From an uncultured Collinsella sp. (GTDB lineage Bacteria > Actinomycetota > Coriobacteriia > Coriobacteriales > Coriobacteriaceae), in contig CABUHI010000014.1 in NCBI GenBank assembly GCA_902491345.1, positions 1-55,963 on the forward strand: 55,963 nt of DNA, given 5' to 3'. The notes beneath the pieces are model-generated. The model saw only the letters and a list, made by a program, of their open reading frames with translations. It did not search any database and was not told where the DNA came from. Every line of letters begins with the position of its first letter. Position 1 is the first letter of the stretch. Below are positions 26,905 through 34,361 of this stretch, piece after piece. The position numbers and the translations under genes are program-made.

Positions 26905-27771
26905 TTATTTGAGGGCGACGGGGATTTGGATACAGCAGAAGTCCTCTTGGTGAGACTCGTCGTAGCTCGTGGTGTCCAGGTAGCAAAAATCGAAAGCATT
27001 GCCGATGGGCTGGAGCGCGTGCCTGTCCATGCAGGCCACGATGGCGCGGATACCCTCGGGCTCGTACGGCATGCCCCAGCGACTCATGCACAGGTACGTG
27101 CCCTCGGGCAGCACCTCGACGCCAATCTCCGCCAGCTCGGCAGGATCGCTCGGCAGTATTTCCTCGGCACCACGCGGCAACACGGTAAAGGAACCGGCAC
27201 CGGCGATGGGGTCGTCGGAATGCAGCGCCTCGCAACGCAGCATGGCGCCCCAACCGCGCATGGGGCGTGTGCCCGTGAGCGCACGCATGCGCAGAATCGC
27301 CCGCATGAGCGTGGGGTGCAGCATCGAGCGGCCACGCTCGATATCGCTCGGGAACTCCTCAAAGACCACGTAGCGGCGCTCGAATTGCTTGAGCTCCGGT
27401 TTGCCCTCGCGCTCGCGCCAATAGACCGCCTCGTCGTAAAAACTCAGCCGCTCCTGCACGCTCGCGCGCTCGGCTTTGAGCCCGGCAATCTGCTCGTCGA
27501 GCGCCTGCACCCGCGAGCGCAGGTGATCGGTCATCTCTCCAATGTCGAACGTCGAGGTCAGGCGATCGATCTCATCGAGTTCCAGTCCCAAGTCGCGCAG
27601 CATGCAGATCAGACGCATGAGCGGGATCTGCGTGGGCGAATAGAAACGGTAGCCTTTTTCGTTAACCACGGCGGGTTTAAACAGACCGATCTTGTCGTAG
27701 TAGATGAGCGTTTGGCGCGAAACGTTAAACAAGCTCGCCATCTCGCTAATCGCATACATACCCGTCTGCAT
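26905..27771 (-). CDS. MerR-family regulator with GyrI-like effector domain
   Basis: This 288-residue protein of the BmrR/BltR type has a MerR winged helix (about 1-75, with YYDKIGLF), a dimerisation coiled coil (about 80-120) and a C-terminal domain (about 135-288) with the paired-repeat look of small-molecule-binding GyrI/SOUL folds. Such proteins activate promoters with long -10/-35 spacing on binding lipophilic or aromatic ligands. It lies downstream of ubiX across a terminator. Control of that locus is possible but unproven. The ATG at 27771 has GGAGG four bases upstream. Confidence 0.87.
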   Translation of the reverse strand: MQTGMYAISEMASLFNVSRQTLIYYDKIGLFKPAVVNEKGYRFYSPTQIPLMRLICMLRDLGLELDEIDRLTSTFDIGEMTDHLRSRVQALDEQIAGLKAERASVQERLSFYDEAVYWREREGKPELKQFERRYVVFEEFPSDIERGRSMLHPTLMRAILRMRALTGTRPMRGWGAMLRCEALHSDDPIAGAGSFTVLPRGAEEILPSDPAELAEIGVEVLPEGTYLCMSRWGMPYEPEGIRAIVACMDRHALQPIGNAFDFCYLDTTSYDESHQEDFCCIQIPVALK

Positions 27772-27798
27772 AGGTCCTCCCGACACACCCTTTGACAC

Positions 27799-27831
27799 GA
27801 AAAGCCCGCCGCCCACAGGGGCAGCGGGCTC
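27799..27831 (-). terminator. Rho-independent terminator after ubiX-like gene
   Basis: On the minus strand the stem GAGCCCGC/GCGGGCT, with inner CCC/GGG pairing, is followed by TTTT. It lies between the UbiX-like gene and the MerR gene. Confidence 0.8.
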
Positions 27832-27862
27832 AAACACTACTCGTATCCTACCCTAAAGATGC

Positions 27863-28441
27863 CTATGACCAGCGCTTATAGTTGGCGCACGACACGCCGA
27901 CGGCCTCGAGTGCCTTGGCGGCGATGTGATGCACCGCCTCATCGAGCGTGGCGGGGCCGTTGTAAAACGTGAGCATGGGCGGCATGAGCATGACACCCGG
28001 CACGCGCGCCAGGCGTGCCATGTTGTCGACATGGATCGCACTGAAGGGCGTCTCGCGCACCATAAGCACCAGGCGGCGCTGCTCTTTCATCTGCACATCG
28101 GCCGCACGCAGCAACAGGTTTTCGCTGTAGCCGCTCGCGATGCCGGCGAGCGTCTTCATGGAGCAGGGAGCCACGATCATGCCGTCGACCGGATAGGTGC
28201 CGCTTGCGATGGCAGCGCCAATGTTCTTGTTGTCGTAGACCACATCGGCATAGCACGCAAACTCGTCGAGCGTCATGCCGAGCTCCTGCTCGATGGTGAT
28301 CTCTCCCCCGCGCGTGACGACAAGCGCCGACTCAGCGCCGGCCTGGCGCAGGCATTTGAGGCATTCAAGGCCCAGTGCCGCACCGCTGGCGCCAGACACG
28401 CCAACGACAATGCGACGGGGACGAACAGAAGACTCAGGCAT
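27863..28441 (-). CDS. ubiX: UbiX-like flavin prenyltransferase
   Basis: This 192-residue protein has the UbiX pattern: GVSGASGAALG (FMN loop), APCSMKTLAGIASG, RETPFSAIH and the late MPPMLTFYN. UbiX joins a dimethylallyl group to FMN, usually from dimethylallyl monophosphate, to make the prenylated FMN that UbiD enzymes need. It starts 33 nt after the UbiD gene and is surely co-transcribed. Paired with UbiD and the LpdD-like fusion, it most likely serves aromatic-acid decarboxylation rather than quinone synthesis. Confidence 0.92.
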   Translation of the reverse strand: MPESSVRPRRIVVGVSGASGAALGLECLKCLRQAGAESALVVTRGGEITIEQELGMTLDEFACYADVVYDNKNIGAAIASGTYPVDGMIVAPCSMKTLAGIASGYSENLLLRAADVQMKEQRRLVLMVRETPFSAIHVDNMARLARVPGVMLMPPMLTFYNGPATLDEAVHHIAAKALEAVGVSCANYKRWS

Positions 28442-28474
28442 GACAACTCCTTAACTACTTGGTAGGGCTACTTA

Positions 28475-29962
28475 CTAGAAGGCGAGCTCGGCGGCCCACT
28501 TGTCCTTGTCGATCTCCATGAACTGCGAGCGGATGAAGTTCTTCTTGAGGTTAAACGGAACCGTGCAGTCGAAGATGGCCTTGCAGGCGATACCGTGCTC
28601 GCGGATCGAAGGATCGAACGCGGGGTCGTTGGACGGATCGAGCACGTGGCAGTGGCAACCGGGGATGGTGATGAGGTCCACGTCGGCCTGGAAGCGCGTG
28701 GTCATGGCCCACATCACGTCGCTCATATCGAAGATGTCGACATCCTCGTCGACAAGGATGACGTGCTTGAGCTCGGAGAACGCCGAGAAGGCGAGCATGG
28801 CGGCGTTGCGCTGACGGCCCTCGTCATTTTTGCTCGACTTCTTGAACTGCATGATGGCAACGAACTTGCCGCCACCGCAGGGAGCGGCGTGAACGTTGAG
28901 CAGGCGGCCCGGGATAGCGGTCTCGACCATCTTGTAGATGGAGGCCTCGGTGGGGATACCGGCCATGGACACGTGCTCGTGCGAAGGGCCGATGCAGCTC
29001 TCCATAATGGGGTTGACGCGCGTGGTGACGGCGGTGATCTTGATCACCGGGCAGACCTTGGCGCCACCGGTGTAGCCGGGGAACTCGGGCATGGCGTAGC
29101 CGTGGCCGTTGACATCCTCGTTGATGGTCTCGTCGTGCATGAGGTAGCCCTCGAGCACGTACTCGGCATTGGCAATGCACTTCTGCGGAACGGTGACGCA
29201 GTCGGCAAGCTCGACGGCGCGGCCGCGCAGGGCGCCGGCGATCTGCAGCTCGTTGAAGCCGAGCGGCGTGGTGGGAGCCTCGAAGCCGCAGCACATGTAC
29301 ACGGCGGGGTCCAGGCCGATGGAGATGGAGATGGGCATATCCTCGCCGCGCTGGCAGTACTCGTCAAAGAACGCACCCAGGTGACGGCTGCCCGGGGTGA
29401 TCCACATGGCGAGCTTGTCCTTGTCGACGCAGGAGAAGCGGTGGATGGTTACGTCGGACTGGGTGCCATCGGGGCTCGTGCCATAGGCGAGGCCCATGGT
29501 GATGTAGGGGCCGCCGTCAACGGGCGTGTTGGTGGGAGCGGGAACGATCTTGCGCAGGTCAAAGCCCTCGTCGGTCGCCTTGTACACGACCTCCTGGCAG
29601 TCGACGTGCTTGCCCTCGGCGATCTGCTCGGGGGCGATCAGGTTCTCGAAGCGCTTGCCGATCTCGAGGCCCAGGTGCTCCTCGTCCAGGTCGAGCAGGG
29701 CGGCAACGCGCTTGCGGCTGGCAAGCATACCGATGCAGACCTTGGCGTCGTCAAAGCCCTTGACGTTGTTGAAGACCATCGCCGGACCCTCTTTGGTCGG
29801 GCGCATGACGGTGCCGCCAGCACCGACGTGACGGTAGACGCCCGAGACCTCGGCATCGGGATCGACCTGGGTGTCGGTCTCGAGCAGCTGGCCCGGCATC
29901 TCACGCAAAAAGTCGAGCGCGGAACGCAGGTCGTGGATCTGGGAAGCATCGGTAGTGGACAT
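28475..29962 (-). CDS. UbiD-family prenyl-FMN-dependent decarboxylase
   Basis: This 495-residue protein covers the full UbiD fold and resembles the phenolic-acid decarboxylase branch (LpdC/BsdC/EcdC). It has the cofactor-binding DVTIHRFSCVDKDKLAMWI segment with its Arg, IGLDPAVYM, and the acidic AEYVLEGYL and MPEFPGYTG motifs that carry the catalytic Glu residues. It reversibly (de)carboxylates an aromatic or conjugated acid; candidates are gallate, protocatechuate or 4-hydroxybenzoate. The ATG at 29962 has AAAGGAG six bases upstream. The upstream gene is a DASS-type carrier, probably for the acid. Confidence 0.9.
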   Translation of the reverse strand: MSTTDASQIHDLRSALDFLREMPGQLLETDTQVDPDAEVSGVYRHVGAGGTVMRPTKEGPAMVFNNVKGFDDAKVCIGMLASRKRVAALLDLDEEHLGLEIGKRFENLIAPEQIAEGKHVDCQEVVYKATDEGFDLRKIVPAPTNTPVDGGPYITMGLAYGTSPDGTQSDVTIHRFSCVDKDKLAMWITPGSRHLGAFFDEYCQRGEDMPISISIGLDPAVYMCCGFEAPTTPLGFNELQIAGALRGRAVELADCVTVPQKCIANAEYVLEGYLMHDETINEDVNGHGYAMPEFPGYTGGAKVCPVIKITAVTTRVNPIMESCIGPSHEHVSMAGIPTEASIYKMVETAIPGRLLNVHAAPCGGGKFVAIMQFKKSSKNDEGRQRNAAMLAFSAFSELKHVILVDEDVDIFDMSDVMWAMTTRFQADVDLITIPGCHCHVLDPSNDPAFDPSIREHGIACKAIFDCTVPFNLKKNFIRSQFMEIDKDKWAAELAF

Positions 29963-30104
29963 GGCGTACTCCTTTCGGGAGAGTGTCCGGCGACGGGGTG
30001 CCGCCGGACGGGGTAACGTAATGGGGCCGCGGCGCTCACAAATGGAGCGCTCGACCACTCGAAGTTCAAGCGCTTGGCTGCTTACAGCCGGGGCGCTCGA
30101 CCGC

Positions 30105-31562
30105 TTACATCAGGCCAAAGAGGTGGAACCAGGCGGCCTCGACCAGCACGACGACAAAGACGACCGCGGTGAGGGGGATGCCCATGCGCATAGCCTCTTT
30201 GGAGGTGTAGCCGCCGGCGTCCTTGCCTTCGCCGATAAGGATCGGCAGGTTATGGAACGGCAGGATGTAGTGGATGTTGATGGACGTGAAGACGATGAGC
30301 GCCACGGCGAGTGGGCTCACGCTGGAGCCGGCGGCAAAGCTGATAAATGCCGGCACGCACACGCCGAGCACGGCCATGACCGAGCCCATGAACATGTGGA
30401 TGATCATGGAAAGCGCGGCGACGAGCAGGGCGAACAGGAAGATGTTCTCAGGCACGGAGCTGGGGAGCACGACGTCGGCGATCCAGGCGTTCATGCCGGT
30501 GGCACCGCCCACGGAGCCCACGGCCATGGCGGCCGTCAGGAACATGAGGGACTTGATGTCGACAGCGTTCCAGCTGGCGGGAGTGAGGACTTCGCCGATG
30601 ATGGGCATGGCGAGAGCAACGCCAATGGCCAGGGTGACCCAGCCGATATAGTCGCCCGAGACGGTGAGCCACAGCGCGATGGCGATGACAAGCCACACGA
30701 TGGTGCGGATCTCCTTGACGGAGAGCTTGCCGAGCGCGGCCTGCTTGGCCACGATCTGCTCGCGATCGTAGACGAGCTCCTTGCTGGGCTTAAAGAGGAA
30801 AAGGCCCAGGAACAGGGTGCACAGCAGCGCAACCAGCATAGGCACGCTCATGTACAGGAACCAGTCGACGAAGGACGGGCTCATGCCGCCGGCCTCGGCA
30901 CTGTACTGCGCAACGAGCGGGTTAAGCGTGGAGTCGCCCGTCAGGAAGAACATGGAACCCGGGGCGGCAGCGGCAAACACGAGGAAGCCGAGCTTGCCCT
31001 TGTCGTCGTCACCGTAGCCGGCGGACTCGGCGATGACCGAGACGACGGCGAGGATGAGGAAGGCGCGGGGGAACGGATGCGGGATCAGCAGCGACAGCAC
31101 AAAGGTGAGCGCGAAGATCGAGATGATGAGCGACTTGGCGTCGCGCACGAACTTGAGCATGAACGCGTAGGCGATGCGCTCGCCCAGGCCCGACTCCTTG
31201 ACCGCGCTGGCGATGAGGTAGGCGCCGATGACGAGCCACATGGTGGCCTTGGTCCACGAGCTAAACGTGGAGGCGACCGTCGCCGAGATGCTCGCGGCGC
31301 CCGTGTCGTCCACGCACACCTTGAACAGGACGAGCAGTGCGCAGTAGAGCAGGCCCACAAAGCCCGGCTGTGCCACGCCGCATGCCCAGAACACCACCGT
31401 GGCGAGCGTCAGTGCCAGACAGGTCTGACCGCCGACCGTGAGCTCGACCGTCGAGCTCAGCTCCGCCAAAGGAAGAAACTTCACCAGCAAAAAGACAACG
31501 ATACCCAGCACAAAGCCAATTTCGCGCTTGGTGATCTTAAACGCCTTCTTTTCCGCTTCCAT
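30105..31562 (-). CDS. DASS/SLC13-type anion transporter
   Basis: This 485-residue protein has about twelve membrane segments arranged as two repeats. Each repeat carries a hairpin motif: LTGDSTLNPLV (about 208-218) and FTSINIHYILPF (about 430-441). Family members take up di- or tricarboxylates or sulfate with sodium. Next to UbiD, the substrate is more likely an aromatic carboxylate, or the carrier exchanges substrate for product; this is inference from context. It is the first gene after a 240-bp gap that has a terminator and an inverted repeat. Confidence 0.82.
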   Translation of the reverse strand: MEAEKKAFKITKREIGFVLGIVVFLLVKFLPLAELSSTVELTVGGQTCLALTLATVVFWACGVAQPGFVGLLYCALLVLFKVCVDDTGAASISATVASTFSSWTKATMWLVIGAYLIASAVKESGLGERIAYAFMLKFVRDAKSLIISIFALTFVLSLLIPHPFPRAFLILAVVSVIAESAGYGDDDKGKLGFLVFAAAAPGSMFFLTGDSTLNPLVAQYSAEAGGMSPSFVDWFLYMSVPMLVALLCTLFLGLFLFKPSKELVYDREQIVAKQAALGKLSVKEIRTIVWLVIAIALWLTVSGDYIGWVTLAIGVALAMPIIGEVLTPASWNAVDIKSLMFLTAAMAVGSVGGATGMNAWIADVVLPSSVPENIFLFALLVAALSMIIHMFMGSVMAVLGVCVPAFISFAAGSSVSPLAVALIVFTSINIHYILPFHNLPILIGEGKDAGGYTSKEAMRMGIPLTAVVFVVVLVEAAWFHLFGLM

Positions 31563-31613
31563 CTCCCCACCTTTCTTGTTGGGGGCGCTCCGAATTCGCA
31601 GCCATGTTGCCGC

Positions 31614-31646
31614 TTAAAAAGGGGCGCCCGTTATCGGACACCCCTT
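31614..31646 (-). terminator. Terminator between the LpdD-like fusion gene and the DASS gene
   Basis: On the minus strand AAGGGGTGTCCG, an ATAA loop and CGGGCGCCCCTT (two G-U pairs) are followed by T3, making five Ts in all. It may end the fusion-gene transcript or attenuate entry into the transporter-ubiD-ubiX genes. Confidence 0.7.
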
Positions 31647-31713
31647 ACGTTGCGCTGTGTTGCGGCAATACAGTCAAGCGGATTTTTTGGATGAGAAGCG
31701 ATTCCCTAGACAA

Positions 31714-31778
31714 AAACCGTCACAACATTCGACGCTTTTCCTCGTTTTCGAGATTTTCGCCGAATGTTGTGACGGTTT
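31714..31778. repeat. 18-bp perfect inverted repeat
   Basis: The arms AAACCGTCACAACATTCG and their complement flank a 29-nt loop that itself contains CTCGTTTTCGAG. It lies 26 bp from the 3' end of the fusion gene. I see no other copy in the window. Confidence 0.85.
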
Positions 31779-31780
31779 GG

Positions 31781-31809
31781 ATGTGGCAAAGGGACTGTCT
31801 TTTTTACAT
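31781..31809. repeat. P-family palindrome, copy 3 (degenerate)
   Basis: GTGGCAAAGGGACTGTC is retained on the left, while the right arm has decayed to TTTTTTACAT. It overlaps the stop codon of the LpdD-like/IDI-like fusion gene. Confidence 0.65.
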
Positions 31810-32751
31810 AGCGAGGGCCGTGCGGATGAATGGGTCGCCGAGGGCCTCGCGGAGCCAGGGGGCCAGCTGCTCGGGGTGACCCTGCAGGTAGCCTTTGAGC
31901 TCGGACGGAGCCACGCGACGCACTTCCGAGATCTCATCTTGGTTGATATGCAGCTCGCCCGGCTCAACATGGGCAAGGTAGACCTCGCACCATTCGCACT
32001 CGCAGCGACCGTCGCCGTGGTCCTCGCGGTACACCACGTGTCCGAGGTGCTTGAGCTGATCGGGCTCGCGCGTAATGCCGAGCTCTTCGTTGATGCGGCG
32101 CGCCGTGGCGGCCGCGACGTCTTCCCCGGGGAGCGGATGGCCGGCGCAGCTATCGGCCAGCACCCCGCCCCACAGGCGCTTGAGCGGACTGCGGCGACAG
32201 AGCAGCAGGCGCGCGTCTTCGCCCCGGCCCTCGACCAAAAGCGTCAGAAATGCCTGATGCAGGATGCCCTCACCAGCATGGGCCTCGATGCGGTCGACGG
32301 GGCCAAGCGCCTCGCCGGTCGCAGCATCGACCGCCACGACCTCGGCGCCCGCACCGCCCTCATCCCAGCCGGCGCGCAGAATGCGGGCTGCGGCTTCCTC
32401 GAGCGCGGCGATGAGCTCCTTGGTGGTGTCGAGCACGCGCTGCAGGTCGTCACCGCTCGCTTGTTCAACATGAAAACCCGTGCTTGCAACTACCGGCACG
32501 CCAAAGCGCGTGGCCAGCGCCGCCGCGATATCGTGCGCCGGGATCTCGTCTCGATGGCACGGAACGGCCAGGATGCTCACCGTTGCCGTACGGCCGGGCT
32601 CGGGGCGCGGAATGGCCTGCGCCGTGGCGCCCAGGTGCGCAAACTCCGGCGAGCAGGCGTACACCGCCATGCCTCGCGGCGTCACCGTCAGCTGGGCCTC
32701 GAGCGCAAACTTGCCCTCGCCCACTGCAACCTTTGTCGTGTGCATACCCAT
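31804..32751 (-). CDS. Fusion of LpdD-like UbiD chaperone domain and IDI-like Nudix domain
   Basis: This 315-residue protein has two domains. Residues 5-120 match the pattern of LpdD-type proteins, encoded beside UbiD/UbiX in gallate-decarboxylase loci and classed as prenylated-flavin chaperones. Residues 135-300 align with type 1 isopentenyl-diphosphate isomerase. Metal ligands H158, H165, H205, E251 and E253 are kept, but the position of catalytic Cys67 of E. coli Idi is A203; C202 is one residue early. The Nudix box G204-I226 fits the consensus except for one Arg for Glu, and has the EE pair (E222-E223) that IDI lacks. The ATG at 32751 has GGAG five bases upstream. Role, inferred: supplying dimethylallyl phosphate to the neighbouring UbiX. 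Confidence 0.75.
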   Translation of the reverse strand: MGMHTTKVAVGEGKFALEAQLTVTPRGMAVYACSPEFAHLGATAQAIPRPEPGRTATVSILAVPCHRDEIPAHDIAAALATRFGVPVVASTGFHVEQASGDDLQRVLDTTKELIAALEEAAARILRAGWDEGGAGAEVVAVDAATGEALGPVDRIEAHAGEGILHQAFLTLLVEGRGEDARLLLCRRSPLKRLWGGVLADSCAGHPLPGEDVAAATARRINEELGITREPDQLKHLGHVVYREDHGDGRCECEWCEVYLAHVEPGELHINQDEISEVRRVAPSELKGYLQGHPEQLAPWLREALGDPFIRTALAM

Positions 32752-32823
32752 GGGATCTCCTGCCGCCCGCGATGTACCTGAGACCATCTTCGCCTGTATT
32801 GCGACTATACAGGCAAGCCCTCC

Positions 32824-32854
32824 ATGTGACAAAGGGACTGCCCCTTTGTCACAT
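32824..32854. repeat. P-family palindrome, copy 4
   Basis: The arms ATGTGACAAAGGG and CCCTTTGTCACAT surround a short centre. It lies between the divergent fusion and MFS genes, unlike most copies, which sit at gene ends. Confidence 0.85.
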
Positions 32855-32912
32855 TCTGTTAGAGTTGCAGGGATTGAATCCCGCTTATTCATGCGACATT
32901 GGAGTGACAACC

Positions 32913-34166
32913 TTGACCGCCGCAACCACGCCTAAAAGTAAGCCAACCGCCGCCGCGCTCTCCCCCGCGCGCACCAAGCTCTGCCTGGCGCTGCTCGTGC
33001 TGTTGGGATTCTCGCTCGGCTGCTCCGAGTTCGTGGTCATCGGCATCGAAAGCGACTTGGCAACGGAACTCGGCATATCACTTGCCACTGCGGGCCAGCT
33101 CATCAGCGTGTTTGCGCTCGTCTACGCTATCGCCACGCCGGTGCTTGCGCTCAGCACGGGGCGTTTTCGCCGCTACCAGCTGCTCGTGTGCTATAGCGTC
33201 GTCTTTGTGCTCGGCAACCTGGTCATGGCGTTGGCTCCCAACTTCCAGGTGCTGTTTATCTCACGCATTGTCCTGGGCTCTGTCTCGGGTGCGCTGCTCG
33301 CCGTGGGCGTGACGTACATCCCTGAGCTGCTATCCCCGCAGCAAACCTCACTTGCCATCTCGGTCGTGTACGGCGCGTTTTCCGTGGCGATGGTCTTTGT
33401 GACCTCGATTGGCAAGTTTGTGGCCGACACACTCGATTGGCACGTGGCCATGTACGGCACGCTGACCTTTGCCGTTTTGATCTGTAGCGCGCTCGTGGCG
33501 TTTATGCCTCGCGCCGGGCAGACCGATGAGCCCGCCACCTTCCGCGAGCAGGCGGGGCTACTACGCGAGCCGAGTATCATCACCGGCATGCTCATCTTCT
33601 TGTTTGGCGTGGGCTCGGTCTACGTATTCTACGGCTACGTGACGCCTTATCTGGAGCAGATGCTGGGCATGGATACCGTTCAGGCGAGCACCACACTTAT
33701 GGCCTATGGCGTGTTCTGCCTGATCTCGAACATCCTGGGCGGATGGATCGATGCGCGTTTTGGCATGAAGGCGCTGCTGGTTACGTTTGTGCTGCAGGCG
33801 GCGGCACTGCTCGGGCTGTTTGCCGTGGGCGCCGCCATGCCGCTCGCGCTGGTCTTTGTCTTTAGCCTGGCGATGCTCATGTACCTGTTCTCGGTCTCAT
33901 GCATCACGCACTTTATGGACGTGGCACGCAGCCGCCATCCCAAGTCGATGGTACTCGCAAGTTCGGTTGAGCCCATGGCGTTTAACGTCGGCATCTCGTT
34001 TGGCACCGCAGTGGGCGGCGCCGTGGTAAGCAGCATTGGCATTGCGTACGTGGGTGCAGTGGGCGCCGCGTTCTCGCTTGTGGCCTGGGCGCTCACGCTG
34101 GTGACGATTAAGTTGGCTCGCTGGGAGCGCCGTCGTCAATCTGCACAGCCCCGGATGCAGGCATAG
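32913..34166 (+). CDS. MFS transporter, DHA1-type efflux family
   Basis: This 417-residue protein has twelve predicted membrane helices and the arabinose/purine-efflux (AraJ/NepI) pattern: GCSEFVVIGI in helix 1, ALSTGRFRRYQLL after helix 2, and SVSGALLAVGVTYIPELL. These exporters expel drugs, sugars or nucleosides with protons. The start is probably TTG at 32913, with GGAG eight bases upstream; a GTG three codons earlier is possible. It is divergent from the LpdD-like fusion gene, so a role in exporting the decarboxylation product is possible. Confidence 0.85.
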   Translation: MTAATTPKSKPTAAALSPARTKLCLALLVLLGFSLGCSEFVVIGIESDLATELGISLATAGQLISVFALVYAIATPVLALSTGRFRRYQLLVCYSVVFVLGNLVMALAPNFQVLFISRIVLGSVSGALLAVGVTYIPELLSPQQTSLAISVVYGAFSVAMVFVTSIGKFVADTLDWHVAMYGTLTFAVLICSALVAFMPRAGQTDEPATFREQAGLLREPSIITGMLIFLFGVGSVYVFYGYVTPYLEQMLGMDTVQASTTLMAYGVFCLISNILGGWIDARFGMKALLVTFVLQAAALLGLFAVGAAMPLALVFVFSLAMLMYLFSVSCITHFMDVARSRHPKSMVLASSVEPMAFNVGISFGTAVGGAVVSSIGIAYVGAVGAAFSLVAWALTLVTIKLARWERRRQSAQPRMQA

Positions 34167-34254
34167 GGGCGAACATAGCCCAAGGTGGCGAGCAACCGGT
34201 GAAAACCGTCCCATACGAGTAGTGTTTATCCGCCTGCAAGCTCCAGCAGTGCAA

Positions 34255-34345
34255 TTTCGTGTACTTCAGATACACACTTTTCTACTATTTCGTGTATTCC
34301 AAGTACATGAAATCGTACTAAACTATGTATCTGAAGTACACGAAA
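34255..34345. promoter_or_regulatory. Three 17-bp dyads at 33-bp spacing upstream of an ATPase gene
   Basis: Each unit has arms of the form GTGTA-N7-TACAC, centred at 34267, 34300 and 34333. The shared TTTCGTG start recurs at 34255 and 34288, and the mirrored CGAAA end at 34345. Exact 33-bp phasing and position 17 bp before the ATG suggest an operator array. Confidence 0.75.
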
Positions 34346-34361
34346 TTGGAAAGGCGGCCCC

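Noticed and set aside
34255..34345. CRISPR array
   Set aside because: Units are three in number, dyad-like, diverged over most of the 33 bp and without spacers. No cas genes are present.
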